NCBI GenBank assembly: GCA_023392075.1
Contig: JAEVZU010000022.1
Coordinates: 29,326-93,325, forward strand
DNA: 64,000 nt
Direction: 5' to 3'
Source: Bacillota bacterium
GTDB taxonomy: Bacteria; Bacillota; Clostridia; Acetivibrionales; DSM-1351
A program made the position numbers and the translations under genes. Numbering within the stretch: position 1 is the stretch's first letter; every line of letters begins with the position of its first letter. Of the stretch, positions 31,048 to 39,514 are shown one piece after another. The notes below the pieces were generated by a model. It did no database searches. It was not told the origin of the DNA and was given only the letters and a program-made list of their open reading frames with translations.

Positions 31048-33006
31048 TTACTTTTTAAGAACCCACACCAGCATTTCACCGGGCTTTCTGTTGCCCCACA
31101 TAAAGTATGGAACCGCCTTGAATTCCACTTCCTTTTCATTGACTGAATAGGTCTTGTATAAGGCATCTTCCCAATTTTCTTCATTTGTCCTGATTGCCTT
31201 TCCTTTTATGACAACTGCTCCATCGGTCAGATTTTCGTCTGTTTCGGCTGATAATTGTGAATTGACATCTATGGATATGGCCGACAGGATTCCGCCGTTG
31301 TCTATTTCCTCCAGACAATATACCAGCGGTCCTCTTTGAATTGCCACTCTTCCTGCATTGGCACGGACCTTGGGATTTGCCTGAATTATATCAATGGTCA
31401 TATCCAGGCAAAGTTCAATTTCGTCTCCTGCCTTCCAGCTATCTGTAAATACCGCATAGCCGTTTTCCACTTTTGCATTACCATCGGTTTTTTTGCCGTT
31501 TATGGAGGCAGACCAGTTTTTGCACCAGCCCGGTATCCTGAAAGCAAGAGATGTGTTACCGGCAGTTGAGGCCACTACCGTCATTTTTATTCTGCCATTC
31601 CATGGATAACGGCTTTCCTGTTTCAGCTTTATTTTCCCCGCCTCAAGTTCTATGTCAGCTTCTCCTCCGATGTACAGATGAGTATAAACGGTATTTTTAT
31701 TATAGGAATAAATATATTGGTTTAGTGAAGTCAGAAGCCTTGCAATATTAGGCGGACAGCAGGCACAGCCGAACCATTTTTGTCTTACAGGCTTCACATG
31801 ATGCTTTCCCGGATTTTTTTCGGAAGCCTCGGGCCATACCTCCAGAGGATTGACATAGAAGAAATGTCTTCCGTCACGGGACATTGCACCCAGCACAGTG
31901 TTATAAAGGGCCCTCTCCATAACATCCCCGTATTCGCCAAGCTGTTCCAGCTGCAGCATTCTATGGGCAAAAAAGATCAGCCCTATTGAAGCACAGGATT
32001 CGGCATATACTGTATCATTGGGAAGGTCATAATCAAATGAAAATGCCTCTCCATGGTGGGTTGAGCCTATGCCCCCTGTTATATACATCTGTCTGTTTAC
32101 CATATTGCTCCAAAGACGTCTGCAGGCATCCAGCATTGATTTGTCACCGGTTTCTCGTGCAAGGTCGGCCATGGCAGTATACATATAAACAGCCCTTACT
32201 GCATGCCCCACTGCCACCTCCTGCTGGCGTACAGGTTTATGGGCCTGATTGTATTCAAGCTCCGGTGATGGTACCTGTCCCCTGTTCCAATGGGAATACC
32301 AGCCTCTCTTTTCACATTCCTTTATAAAGAAATTAGGTTCTTTTCCCCTCTCATCTATAAAGTATTTACTCAGTTTAAGATATCTTTCGTTACCGGTTGC
32401 TTCATACAGCTTTACAAGTGCCAGCTCAACCTCCTGGTGTCCGTCATAGCCCTGGATTTTTTCCGGCTCAGGACCAAATACCGAATCAATATTATCTGCA
32501 AAGCGGCACATAACATCCAGCAGTTTCCTCTTTCCGGTTGCTTTATAATAAGCAACAGCCGCCTCCATCATATGACCTGCAACATATAATTCATGGCATT
32601 CATGAAGATTTGTCCACTTTTTCCCGGGATCCTTCAGTATAAAATACGTATCCAGGTAACCATCAGGCTGCTGTGCCTTCTCTATAATATCAATAATTCC
32701 ATCCGCCAACTCTTCAAGCCTTGTATCAGGATGGGTCTGAAGACTGTAGCCTACCGCCTCCAACCATTTTGCCACATCACTGTCCTGGAAGACAAGTCCT
32801 CCGAATTCACCGTTCTCAAGTCCAGCAGCAATTTTGAAGTTTTTTACGGCAAAACTGGGTTCGGCATCCGGAATACGGTCATTTAAAGCCTCCCACTGAT
32901 AAGGTAACACAGTATTTCTGACAAGTTCCACATATTCCGACCAGAATGGATCTGAAACAGTCACATTTTTAATTGAAACGGGTTGAGAAGTAATAATTTT
33001 ATCCAT
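31048..33006 (-). CDS. GH127 beta-L-arabinofuranosidase
   Basis: A 652-aa intracellular enzyme (no signal peptide) of the HypBA1/DUF1680 type. The alpha/alpha barrel has QQPDGYLDTYF, NLHECHELYVAGHMMEAAVA and GGIGSTHHGEAFSFDYDLPN. Glu near residue 336 (YAESCAS) and the Cys cluster near 415 (WFGCACCPPNIARLL) match HypBA1 Glu338 and Cys417, which is the unusual zinc-thiolate cysteine nucleophile. It releases L-arabinofuranose from beta-linked chains such as hydroxyproline arabinans or rhamnogalacturonan side chains. It is divergent from an AraC regulator. Confidence 0.92.
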   Translation of the reverse strand: MDKIITSQPVSIKNVTVSDPFWSEYVELVRNTVLPYQWEALNDRIPDAEPSFAVKNFKIAAGLENGEFGGLVFQDSDVAKWLEAVGYSLQTHPDTRLEELADGIIDIIEKAQQPDGYLDTYFILKDPGKKWTNLHECHELYVAGHMMEAAVAYYKATGKRKLLDVMCRFADNIDSVFGPEPEKIQGYDGHQEVELALVKLYEATGNERYLKLSKYFIDERGKEPNFFIKECEKRGWYSHWNRGQVPSPELEYNQAHKPVRQQEVAVGHAVRAVYMYTAMADLARETGDKSMLDACRRLWSNMVNRQMYITGGIGSTHHGEAFSFDYDLPNDTVYAESCASIGLIFFAHRMLQLEQLGEYGDVMERALYNTVLGAMSRDGRHFFYVNPLEVWPEASEKNPGKHHVKPVRQKWFGCACCPPNIARLLTSLNQYIYSYNKNTVYTHLYIGGEADIELEAGKIKLKQESRYPWNGRIKMTVVASTAGNTSLAFRIPGWCKNWSASINGKKTDGNAKVENGYAVFTDSWKAGDEIELCLDMTIDIIQANPKVRANAGRVAIQRGPLVYCLEEIDNGGILSAISIDVNSQLSAETDENLTDGAVVIKGKAIRTNEENWEDALYKTYSVNEKEVEFKAVPYFMWGNRKPGEMLVWVLKK

Positions 33007-33144
33007 AGAAATCCCTCTCCTTTTTTAAAGGTGTATAAAACTGTATGTTGCTGATATACTAAAATGCCTTTACAATATAAGTATGACAAATAAAACAGCA
33101 ATTGTAAGTAGATAAAAAACACAAAAGGTGGATAATATTAACCT

Positions 33145-34038
33145 ATGTATTATTTAAAAACAGATATCACAAAACCCTTGAATTTTTTATCAGCGGGAGT
33201 ATTCACTTCCGATACAGTCTGGCAGCACATGGAGCGTGTTATTGACAGCTTTGAAATTATTATTGGTATACGCGGAAATATATATATCCAACAGGACGAT
33301 GACAGATTTGTTTTGGGAGAAGGCGATTTTCTGCTGCTGCTTCCCGGCCATACACACAGTGGATATGCCGCTTCAGCAAAGGGTACTTCTTTCTTCTGGC
33401 TGCACTTCCAATGTAACGATAATCATATAATACTGGATGAGAAGGATGCACTTGAAGATATTAAATTGACAAATAATAATCCCTATTTTACAGGGTTTGA
33501 GGACAAAATCCTGTTACCCGGCTTTTTTCACCCATACAATCTGGAAAGGCTAAGTATTTTATTTCATCAGCTGCTGCACGTCTCAGAGTCCAATTATTAT
33601 TCAAGACACAGTATGAATTACTTTTTGACCTCACTGGCTATCGAGCTCACAGAACAAACCCTCTCCCAGGCATCAGGGAAAAAAGGTAACATGGACGGAA
33701 AGGAAAAACTCTCAACGATTATAGAATGGTTAAATATCCATTACACCGGTCATATATCTTTGACATCAGCGGCTTATGAGTTTAATTATACTAAAGAATA
33801 TCTGGCACGGTACTTTAAAAAGCATATGGGAATGAGTATGCAGGAATATATAAATAAAATCAGAATTGCAAAAGCAAGGGAACTGCTTATCCAATCAGAT
33901 AAAAATGTGAAGGAGATCTCATCAGAATTGGGCTTCTCTGATGATAAGTATTTTTTAAGGCTTTTCAAGCAGCATGAAAAAATAACCCCCCGGGAATACC
34001 GGAGGGCTTATTACAAGCTTCATATGAATAATATTTGA
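33145..34038 (+). CDS. AraC-family regulator divergent from GH127
   Basis: A 297-aa regulator. The N-terminal cupin (IIIGIRGNIYIQQDDDRFVL, GDFLLLLPGHTHSGYA) is followed by two helix-turn-helix units (ISLTSAAYEFNYTKEYLARY, VKEISSELGFSDDKYFLRLF) and ITPREYRRAY. Its start is 138 bp from the GH127 start on the other strand, so an arabinose-type ligand is a fair guess. AAAGGTGG lies upstream. Only the GH95 remnant and the insertion sequence follow it. Confidence 0.85.
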   Translation: MYYLKTDITKPLNFLSAGVFTSDTVWQHMERVIDSFEIIIGIRGNIYIQQDDDRFVLGEGDFLLLLPGHTHSGYAASAKGTSFFWLHFQCNDNHIILDEKDALEDIKLTNNNPYFTGFEDKILLPGFFHPYNLERLSILFHQLLHVSESNYYSRHSMNYFLTSLAIELTEQTLSQASGKKGNMDGKEKLSTIIEWLNIHYTGHISLTSAAYEFNYTKEYLARYFKKHMGMSMQEYINKIRIAKARELLIQSDKNVKEISSELGFSDDKYFLRLFKQHEKITPREYRRAYYKLHMNNI

Positions 34039-34081
34039 GAATTGCTATTGGTTCAGCCTTATTTACCCAAAATATTATTGG

Positions 34082-34180
34082 TTAAAGCAACAGGTTTATA
34101 TAATATCTTTTACCTTTCGCCTGGTTGAGCCTGCCGTCCTTCCATTCCATTTCTATTTCAAAGCCTCCCCGTGCAACCCA
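34082..34180 (-). pseudogene. GH95 (alpha-fucosidase-type) C-terminal remnant cut by the insertion sequence
   Basis: Thirty-odd codons ending at TAA 34082 read WVARGGFEIEMEWKDGRLNQ and then a short diverged tail. ARGGFE(I/V)xxEWKDGxL is the conserved last beta-strand segment of GH95 alpha-L-fucosidases/galactosidases. The frame runs into the left inverted repeat of the IS at 34180, and nothing of the gene appears on the other side, so the rest was deleted. Confidence 0.6.
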
Positions 34181-35827
34181 ATGTCAATAAGTTAAGAATT
34201 AGAAGAAATTTTTTACTAAGAGTAGATCATATGGAAATATGTGACCTACTCTTTTTTTGTAGTAAATTTATAGTAAATTTTTAAAAATGACTTGACAAAT
34301 ATCCGAAATTTTGCGGCGAAGCCACTTAAATATATTTTTTTATTTAAGGAGGCTACCCCATGAAACATGAGTCACCACAAGTATTAAAGCAAACCCTATC
34401 AAACATAATCTCAGAGATGCAGACATCTCTTGATTTGTTTGTGATGCAACCGGGAAAGGATTTTGTAAGAAATCGCAAACTCACTTTTTCCCAAACAGTC
34501 AAATTCTTTTTGAGTATGGGTGGAAATACAGTCCGCAAAGAACTATTAGACTTTTTTGATTACAGTTCCTATTGTGTTTCTGCTTCTGCATTTTCTCAAC
34601 AAAGAGCAAAGATTTTGCCAGAAGCGATGGATTTTTGTTTCATTCGTTTACAGAATCTTTTAAAGGACTTCGCAATTATCATGGTTATCGACTGCTTGCA
34701 TGCGATGGTTCAGATTTGGCCATTAACTATAATCCAAAAGATATTATGACTTATCGGAGGCATAATTCTGTAGAAAAAAATGAAAAGGGTTATAATCAAC
34801 TGCATTTAAATGCTTTGTATGATTTAGAAAATCGTATTTACTTGGATGCCATTATCCAACCAGGGCGCCATCCGAATGAAGCACAGGCTTTGATTGCTAT
34901 GATGGAACGTTCTAATCTTGATCGAAAAACCATACTAATTGCGGATAGAGGTTATGAAAGTTACAACATTCTGTCTCATGCGCAGGAAAAAGGTTGGAAA
35001 TATTTGATACGGATTAAAGACTTGGGAAGTCGCGGAATTATTACAAATTTACCGTTGCCAGATACAGAGGAGTTTGATTGTAAGTTATCTCTAGTACTTA
35101 CTAAAAAGCAAACCAAGGAGGTAAAAGCCCATCCAGAACAATACCGCTATCTTACAAATAAATCTGTTTGTGATTTTCTGGATCCAGTAAAAAATCCTTT
35201 TTACACACTCTTCTTCAGAGTACTGAGATTCCCAATAACACAAGATACTTATGAATGCATCATAACAAACCTGGATTCAGAAGAATTTCCACCGGAAGAA
35301 ATCAAAAAGTTATATGGTTGGAGATGGGGAATTGAAAGGTCTTTCCGAGAGTTAAAATATACGATTGGCCTAACAAATTTCCATGCCAAAAAGGTGGAGT
35401 ATATCCTACAAGAAATATTTGCCAGATTAATCATTTACAATTTCTGCGAACGAGTTACAACAGGGATTGTCATACAGCAGAAAAATACAAAGTATATATA
35501 TCAGATAAACTTTGCTATTGCAGTAATGATATGCAAGCAATATTTTAAAGACAGGATACCTCCACCCACTGTTGAAGCACTCATTCAAAAGAATGTCCTT
35601 CCTGTGAGAGAAGGTCGAAAGGCTCCGCGAAAAGTCAGACCCAACTCTGCAGTAAGCTTCTTGTATAGAATAGAATAGCATAAATAGAATAAAAAATTAA
35701 TAAAAAACGGCAGATGTGTCATCTGTCTTATTTGCATGCAAAAAAGCAGTCAAAAATAGAAAAACTATTATTGACTACTTTTCATTTTGATTTTTAAACC
35801 AATTGATTAGCTTAACTTATTGACATT
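34180..35827 (+). mobile_element. IS4-family insertion sequence, frameshifted
   Basis: A 1.65-kb element. The 17-bp sequence AATGTCAATAAGTTAAG occurs at 34180-34196 and, inverted and identical, at 35811-35827. Between them is one transposase gene broken by a frameshift. I find no target-site duplication in the flanks, which fits a deletion next to one end. The right repeat may extend a few bases outward (GCAAAACG against GCAACCC on the left), so the ends are approximate. Confidence 0.8.
34360..35678 (+). pseudogene. IS4-family transposase, -1 frameshift
   Basis: The N-terminal frame (from ATG 34360, AAGGAGG upstream) encodes the DNA-binding part to about residue 90 (SASAFSQQRAKILPEAMD) and then goes off. 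The C-terminal part continues in the -1 frame at the TTTTT run near 34630 with FHSFTESFKGLRNYHGYRLL. The DDE residues are intact in the second frame: ACDGSDL, LIADRGYES and the YREK signature YGWRWGIERSFRELK. Total length would be about 440 aa, normal for IS4. The T5 run gives no canonical slippery heptamer, so an inactivating indel is more likely than programmed shifting. Confidence 0.8.
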
Positions 35828-35856
35828 CGTTTTGCGACACTCCCTTTTAATCAGCT

Positions 35857-37326
35857 TTAATCGGCAGTAATGCTTCTGGATTCCCGTTCGGCTGCAACCT
35901 CTTCGGGTGTTTTGACTCTTTGTCTCACTGCACCGCGGTAGCCTTCATTTGTGGGAATCAGATTTCCCCCGGCAAATCGTGCTTTGGCGGCCTTAATACC
36001 TTCAACATACTGAGGAAGCCATTTTTCCTGAGCTATAAGCATTTCATCAATCATCTGCCATATTTCAGGAGGATTGCAAACGGCTCCGGTAAGCGGATCC
36101 ATCAAGGCCGACTGTTTCAGCAGATTTACGTCCCCTGATACCGCCGCTTCCACAGCAAGCCTCTGCACCCATATGGATTGTGAGCAAACGGCCGCACAGC
36201 CCAGCGGCAAATCTCCGACCCTTGGAACAGATATACCGTTGCCGTCCACATAACATGGGACTTCAACCACCGACTCCTCCGGGAGGTTTGTAATGCAGCC
36301 ATCGTTCATCACATTAAAATGACCTCTGTACCTTCTTCCGGTTTCCAGGGACTCGATTATATAGGAACAGTGCTCTCTGCCTCTGGACGAACCGTCATAT
36401 TTCTTTGGAGGTTCGGCAAGTATTTTGGGGTAATCGGTTTCAAACCAGTTGCGCTCTTCCCGTGTAATCCTCAAATATCCGCCGGTTTCACCGTTAATCC
36501 AGCTATCAAGGTTTATCCACTTCATTATTTCCTCCGGTCTCTTGCGGTACCAGGCCACATATTCCGAAAGATGGCCGTTTGACTCTGTGGAATAATAACC
36601 AAATCGCTTAAGTATATCAATTCTGACCTTTTCTTCCTCACTGAACCTGGAGTGTGCCTCGAAACCGGAGAGTATTTTGTCCAGCTGTTCTTTTCCGTTG
36701 TGCTTTACCGAAATATACCAGGTTTGATGGTTTATACCGGCACAGATGATATCAAGTTCGCTCCTTGGTACTCCAAGCACCTGAGCAATCTGATCCTCAC
36801 CGTGAATTTCACCGTGGCAAAGCCCTATGGTGCGGACTCCTCCATACTTATTGCAGGCCCAGGTTGCCATGGCATTAGGATTTGAGTAGTTTAACAGAAT
36901 AGCTCCCGGAGCCGAAACTTCTCTTATGTCCTTGCAAAAATCAAGCATTGCAGCAATAACACGCTGTCCGTACATAATACCCCCTGTACAGAGAGTATCG
37001 CCCACACATTGGTCGACACCGTATTTAAGCGGTATGTCTATATCTGTTTCAAAAGCATCCAGACCTCCAATACGAACACAGTTAACAATATATTTTGCAT
37101 CCTTGAAAGCCTCCCGTCTGTTGGTTGTGGCCTGGATTTTAGTGGTAATGCCATTGGCCTCCAGATCCCTCTGACACAATTCCGTCACCTTTTGAAGATT
37201 ATCTCCGTTAATGTCGGTAAAGGCTATTTGAATATCCCTGAATTCAGGAACCGACATAATGTCTGTAAACAGTGTTCTCGTAAAAACAAGACTTCCGGCT
37301 CCTATAAAAGCAACTTTAAAACTCAT
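35857..37326 (-). CDS. GH4 NAD-dependent glycosidase (CHG type; alpha-galactosidase or alpha-glucuronidase)
   Basis: A 489-aa cytoplasmic GH4 enzyme. It has a Rossmann start (KVAFIGAGSLVFTRTLFTDI), NCVRIGGLDAFETD, CVGDTLCTGGIMYGQR, NYSNPNAMATWA and the metal-binding GLCHGEIHG, with the later NHQTWYISV. GH4 oxidises and eliminates at the sugar using NAD+ and Mn2+. As I recall the family literature, the residue after Cys-His tracks specificity (CHS alpha-galactosidase, CHE alpha-glucosidase, CHG alpha-glucuronidase), so a uronic-acid substrate is possible. ATG 37326 follows GGGAG; the frame upstream is not needed. It is divergent from an AraC regulator. Confidence 0.85.
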   Translation of the reverse strand: MSFKVAFIGAGSLVFTRTLFTDIMSVPEFRDIQIAFTDINGDNLQKVTELCQRDLEANGITTKIQATTNRREAFKDAKYIVNCVRIGGLDAFETDIDIPLKYGVDQCVGDTLCTGGIMYGQRVIAAMLDFCKDIREVSAPGAILLNYSNPNAMATWACNKYGGVRTIGLCHGEIHGEDQIAQVLGVPRSELDIICAGINHQTWYISVKHNGKEQLDKILSGFEAHSRFSEEEKVRIDILKRFGYYSTESNGHLSEYVAWYRKRPEEIMKWINLDSWINGETGGYLRITREERNWFETDYPKILAEPPKKYDGSSRGREHCSYIIESLETGRRYRGHFNVMNDGCITNLPEESVVEVPCYVDGNGISVPRVGDLPLGCAAVCSQSIWVQRLAVEAAVSGDVNLLKQSALMDPLTGAVCNPPEIWQMIDEMLIAQEKWLPQYVEGIKAAKARFAGGNLIPTNEGYRGAVRQRVKTPEEVAAERESRSITAD

Positions 37327-37566
37327 AAACTCACTCCCGTTATAATTTGTTGTATTTGAACAAAACAGTCCAAGATAAAAATCAACCTGCAAAAGTCTTT
37401 ACATGTCTGATATAAGTATAATTCATCAGTAATTCCAATGTGTAAAAAATAAATACTTAACTATAAAAATGCAATAAATCGTTGTATTAATTCTATTTAT
37501 AAATTATTATTAAATTAGGATTTGCGCAGAATTTAAAAAGCCATAAATATGGCTTAGGAGGTTAAT

Positions 37567-38481
37567 ATGAGTATATATAATATTGATAACCGCTATGCCA
37601 GACCCGAAGCGTTTTATGCTTTGAATCTTACTGAATTCCAAATGCCTCCTCACAGTCATAACCGCTGCGAAATAATGTATGCCGTTTCAGGAAACTGTAT
37701 TGTTTCTGTAAAAGAAGAAATGATCACGCTGAAGGAAAACCAGTTTATATTTCTTGATCAGAATGTAGCCCACTGTTTATATATTAAATCAACTCCTCCA
37801 TGTTCAATTTTAAATCTGGAATTTTTCTGCAGTCCAAAAAAAGGAGGGATCGATTTAAATGAGATGCTGGACAATAGTGAAGCCTATGGTCGGTTTATAA
37901 AAAGCAAAGAGGATTTTCTTGTTCTTAATGACAACGGCAAGGTTGGTTATGCTCTTAAGGATCTCATTTCAGAACTTGAAAAGAAAAAATCCAGTGACCA
38001 GTTCCTGCTTCGGCTTCTTTTTTTCCGGATGCTTGCGGAATTTACCAGGGTCATAGGACAGGACGGTCATTATCAGGGCAGCCTGCACTTAAGGAAAGCT
38101 CAGAAGTATATTACCGAACACCTGTATGAGGATTTGAATGTTGAAATGATTGCTGAATACACCGGGATAAACCATACTTATCTTCAAACCCTGTTTTCAA
38201 AACAATTTCATTGCGGTATTATTGCTTATGTAAACAAATTACGTATGGAACATGCTGCCTTTCTGCTCAACAACAGCAGCATGAATATTACCGATATGGC
38301 ATTTCATTTAGGGTTCAACAGCCGGCAGCATTTTGGCTATATATTTGAAAAACATTATAATATGAGCCCGCAGCAGTATAGAAAGCTGAAAGGTCAGAAT
38401 ATTAAAGCCGATACCGGAGCAGGGCAGTGGTATGCAGATGAAAACGGCCATTTCAGCAATCAGGTTTTGCTGAAAGAATAA
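37567..38481 (+). CDS. AraC-family regulator divergent from GH4
   Basis: A 304-aa regulator with a cupin (QMPPHSHNRCEIMYAVSGNC, LDQNVAHCLYIK) and the two C-terminal helix-turn-helix units (NVEMIAEYTGINHTYLQTLF, ITDMAFHLGFNSRQHFGYIF, MSPQQYRKLKG). It lies 240 bp from the GH4 start on the opposite strand and probably controls it. AGGAGG lies five bases before ATG 37567. A strong terminator follows. Confidence 0.88.
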   Translation: MSIYNIDNRYARPEAFYALNLTEFQMPPHSHNRCEIMYAVSGNCIVSVKEEMITLKENQFIFLDQNVAHCLYIKSTPPCSILNLEFFCSPKKGGIDLNEMLDNSEAYGRFIKSKEDFLVLNDNGKVGYALKDLISELEKKKSSDQFLLRLLFFRMLAEFTRVIGQDGHYQGSLHLRKAQKYITEHLYEDLNVEMIAEYTGINHTYLQTLFSKQFHCGIIAYVNKLRMEHAAFLLNNSSMNITDMAFHLGFNSRQHFGYIFEKHYNMSPQQYRKLKGQNIKADTGAGQWYADENGHFSNQVLLKE

Positions 38482-38486
38482 TAAAT

Positions 38487-38537
38487 AAGGCCTATTCCCA
38501 AAAGCAATATTTTTGCCCGGGAATAAGCCTTTTCTTT
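38487..38537 (+). terminator. Terminator after the GH4-linked AraC gene
   Basis: AAGGCCTATTCCC pairs with GGGAATAAGCCTT (one C/A mismatch) across an 18-base loop and is followed by TTCTTTG. It lies 6 bp past the stop codon. Confidence 0.75.
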
Positions 38538-38619
38538 GTTATCTGCAATACAAGCTGCAGGTCCTGCTTATATTCTATAATTTAACTGCTATTATCTAAA
38601 ACTGCGAGGTTTTCGCAAA

Positions 38620-38835
38620 TTATTTCAAAATTGCGCCTGCTGTAAGAGCGTTTTCTATCTGCTCATTTCCAAACAGGTATACGATTATCATTGGCAAGCT
38701 TGTAATAATCATGGCAGCTCCGATTTGTCCCCAATGGGACACTCCTATGCTTACAAAGAAGTTAAGCAAACCAACCGTCAAAGGTCGAATCTTGTCATCG
38801 GCCGCTAAAATAAAGGCCAGAAAAAATTCAATGCC
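38620..38835 (-). pseudogene. ABC sugar permease (MalG/LacG type), C-terminal remnant
   Basis: About 70 codons ending at TAA 38620 read GIEFFLAFILAADDKIRPLT, VGLLNFFVSIGVSHWGQIGA, AMIITSLPMIIVYLFGNEQI and ENALTAGAILK. This is the standard last quarter of a CUT1-family permease (EFFLA...LTxGA). The 5' part, including the EAA loop, is absent: upstream of about 38835 the permease-like sequence ends and an AraC gene begins on the other strand. Confidence 0.75.
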
Positions 38836-39357
38836 GCAGGTATAAACCGGTCTCAGGTATTCAGACTCAAAAGTCCTGATGAAGTGATCTTTTGTTATAA
38901 AAAACTTTATAAGATACTGCAGGCTAAAAAAGCTACAAGTATGCTGGAGGCTTCAGGCGTATTATACAACTTTCTTGCAGGTATAAATGATATTATTGAA
39001 CAGGAAAACTCCGAAAACGATACACAGCTGAAAAAAAAGCTGAATGCTATTACAGCATGCATAAAAAATAATTTAAAAAATGATATTTCACTTGAGGAGC
39101 TGGCTGCACAGGCAGGTATTTCTTCCTCATACCTCTGCAGAATATTTAAAAAGGAATTCGGCATCAGCCCCTTTACCTACATTCTCCAGTGCAGAGTTAA
39201 TACAGCAAAAGAGGAGCTTATAAATTTTCCTGATAAAAGTGTGAAAGCTATATCCCTGGATACGGGTTTTAAAAACTGCAGCTATTTCGGCTCGGTCTTC
39301 AGGGAATACGAAGGCTGCTCTCCCGGCAGATTCCGAAGGTTGTATTCCAACCCTTAG
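38836..39357 (+). pseudogene. AraC-family regulator, 5' truncated
   Basis: The frame is open from about 38836 (GINRSQVFRLKSPDEV) to TAG 39355 and keeps a linker helix plus both helix-turn-helix units: ISLEELAAQAGISSSYLCRI, VKAISLDTGFKNCSYFGSVF and CSPGRFRRLYS. The N-terminal cupin of about 100 residues is gone. A GTG at 38884 is in frame but has no ribosome site, so a functional short protein is unlikely. It directly abuts the permease remnant, which reads away from it. Confidence 0.7.
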
Positions 39358-39514
39358 AAGAAATTTTAAATCCAGGACAGCCTTTCAGTTAAGCATAAAA
39401 ATAAAGAATGTGCATTTTTTTAGTAATTGTATATTCTTTGGATTTGATACTAATCAGTAATTTTAATGTTATAATAAAACTAATTATGTAAATAAAAAGA
39501 CTTGGAGCAATAGT
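39358..39514. other. Non-coding stretch before the broken membrane regulator
   Basis: AT-rich. TTGATA at 39446 and TATAAT at 39472 are present but 20 bp apart, so any promoter is weak. GGAG lies 8 bases before ATG 39515. No other signal seen. Confidence 0.4.

Noticed and set aside
34572..34740. Programmed -1 frameshifting in the transposase
   Set aside because: IS4-family transposases are normally one frame and the T5 run does not give an X-XXY-YYZ heptamer in the first frame. A mutation is more likely, although recoding cannot be excluded.
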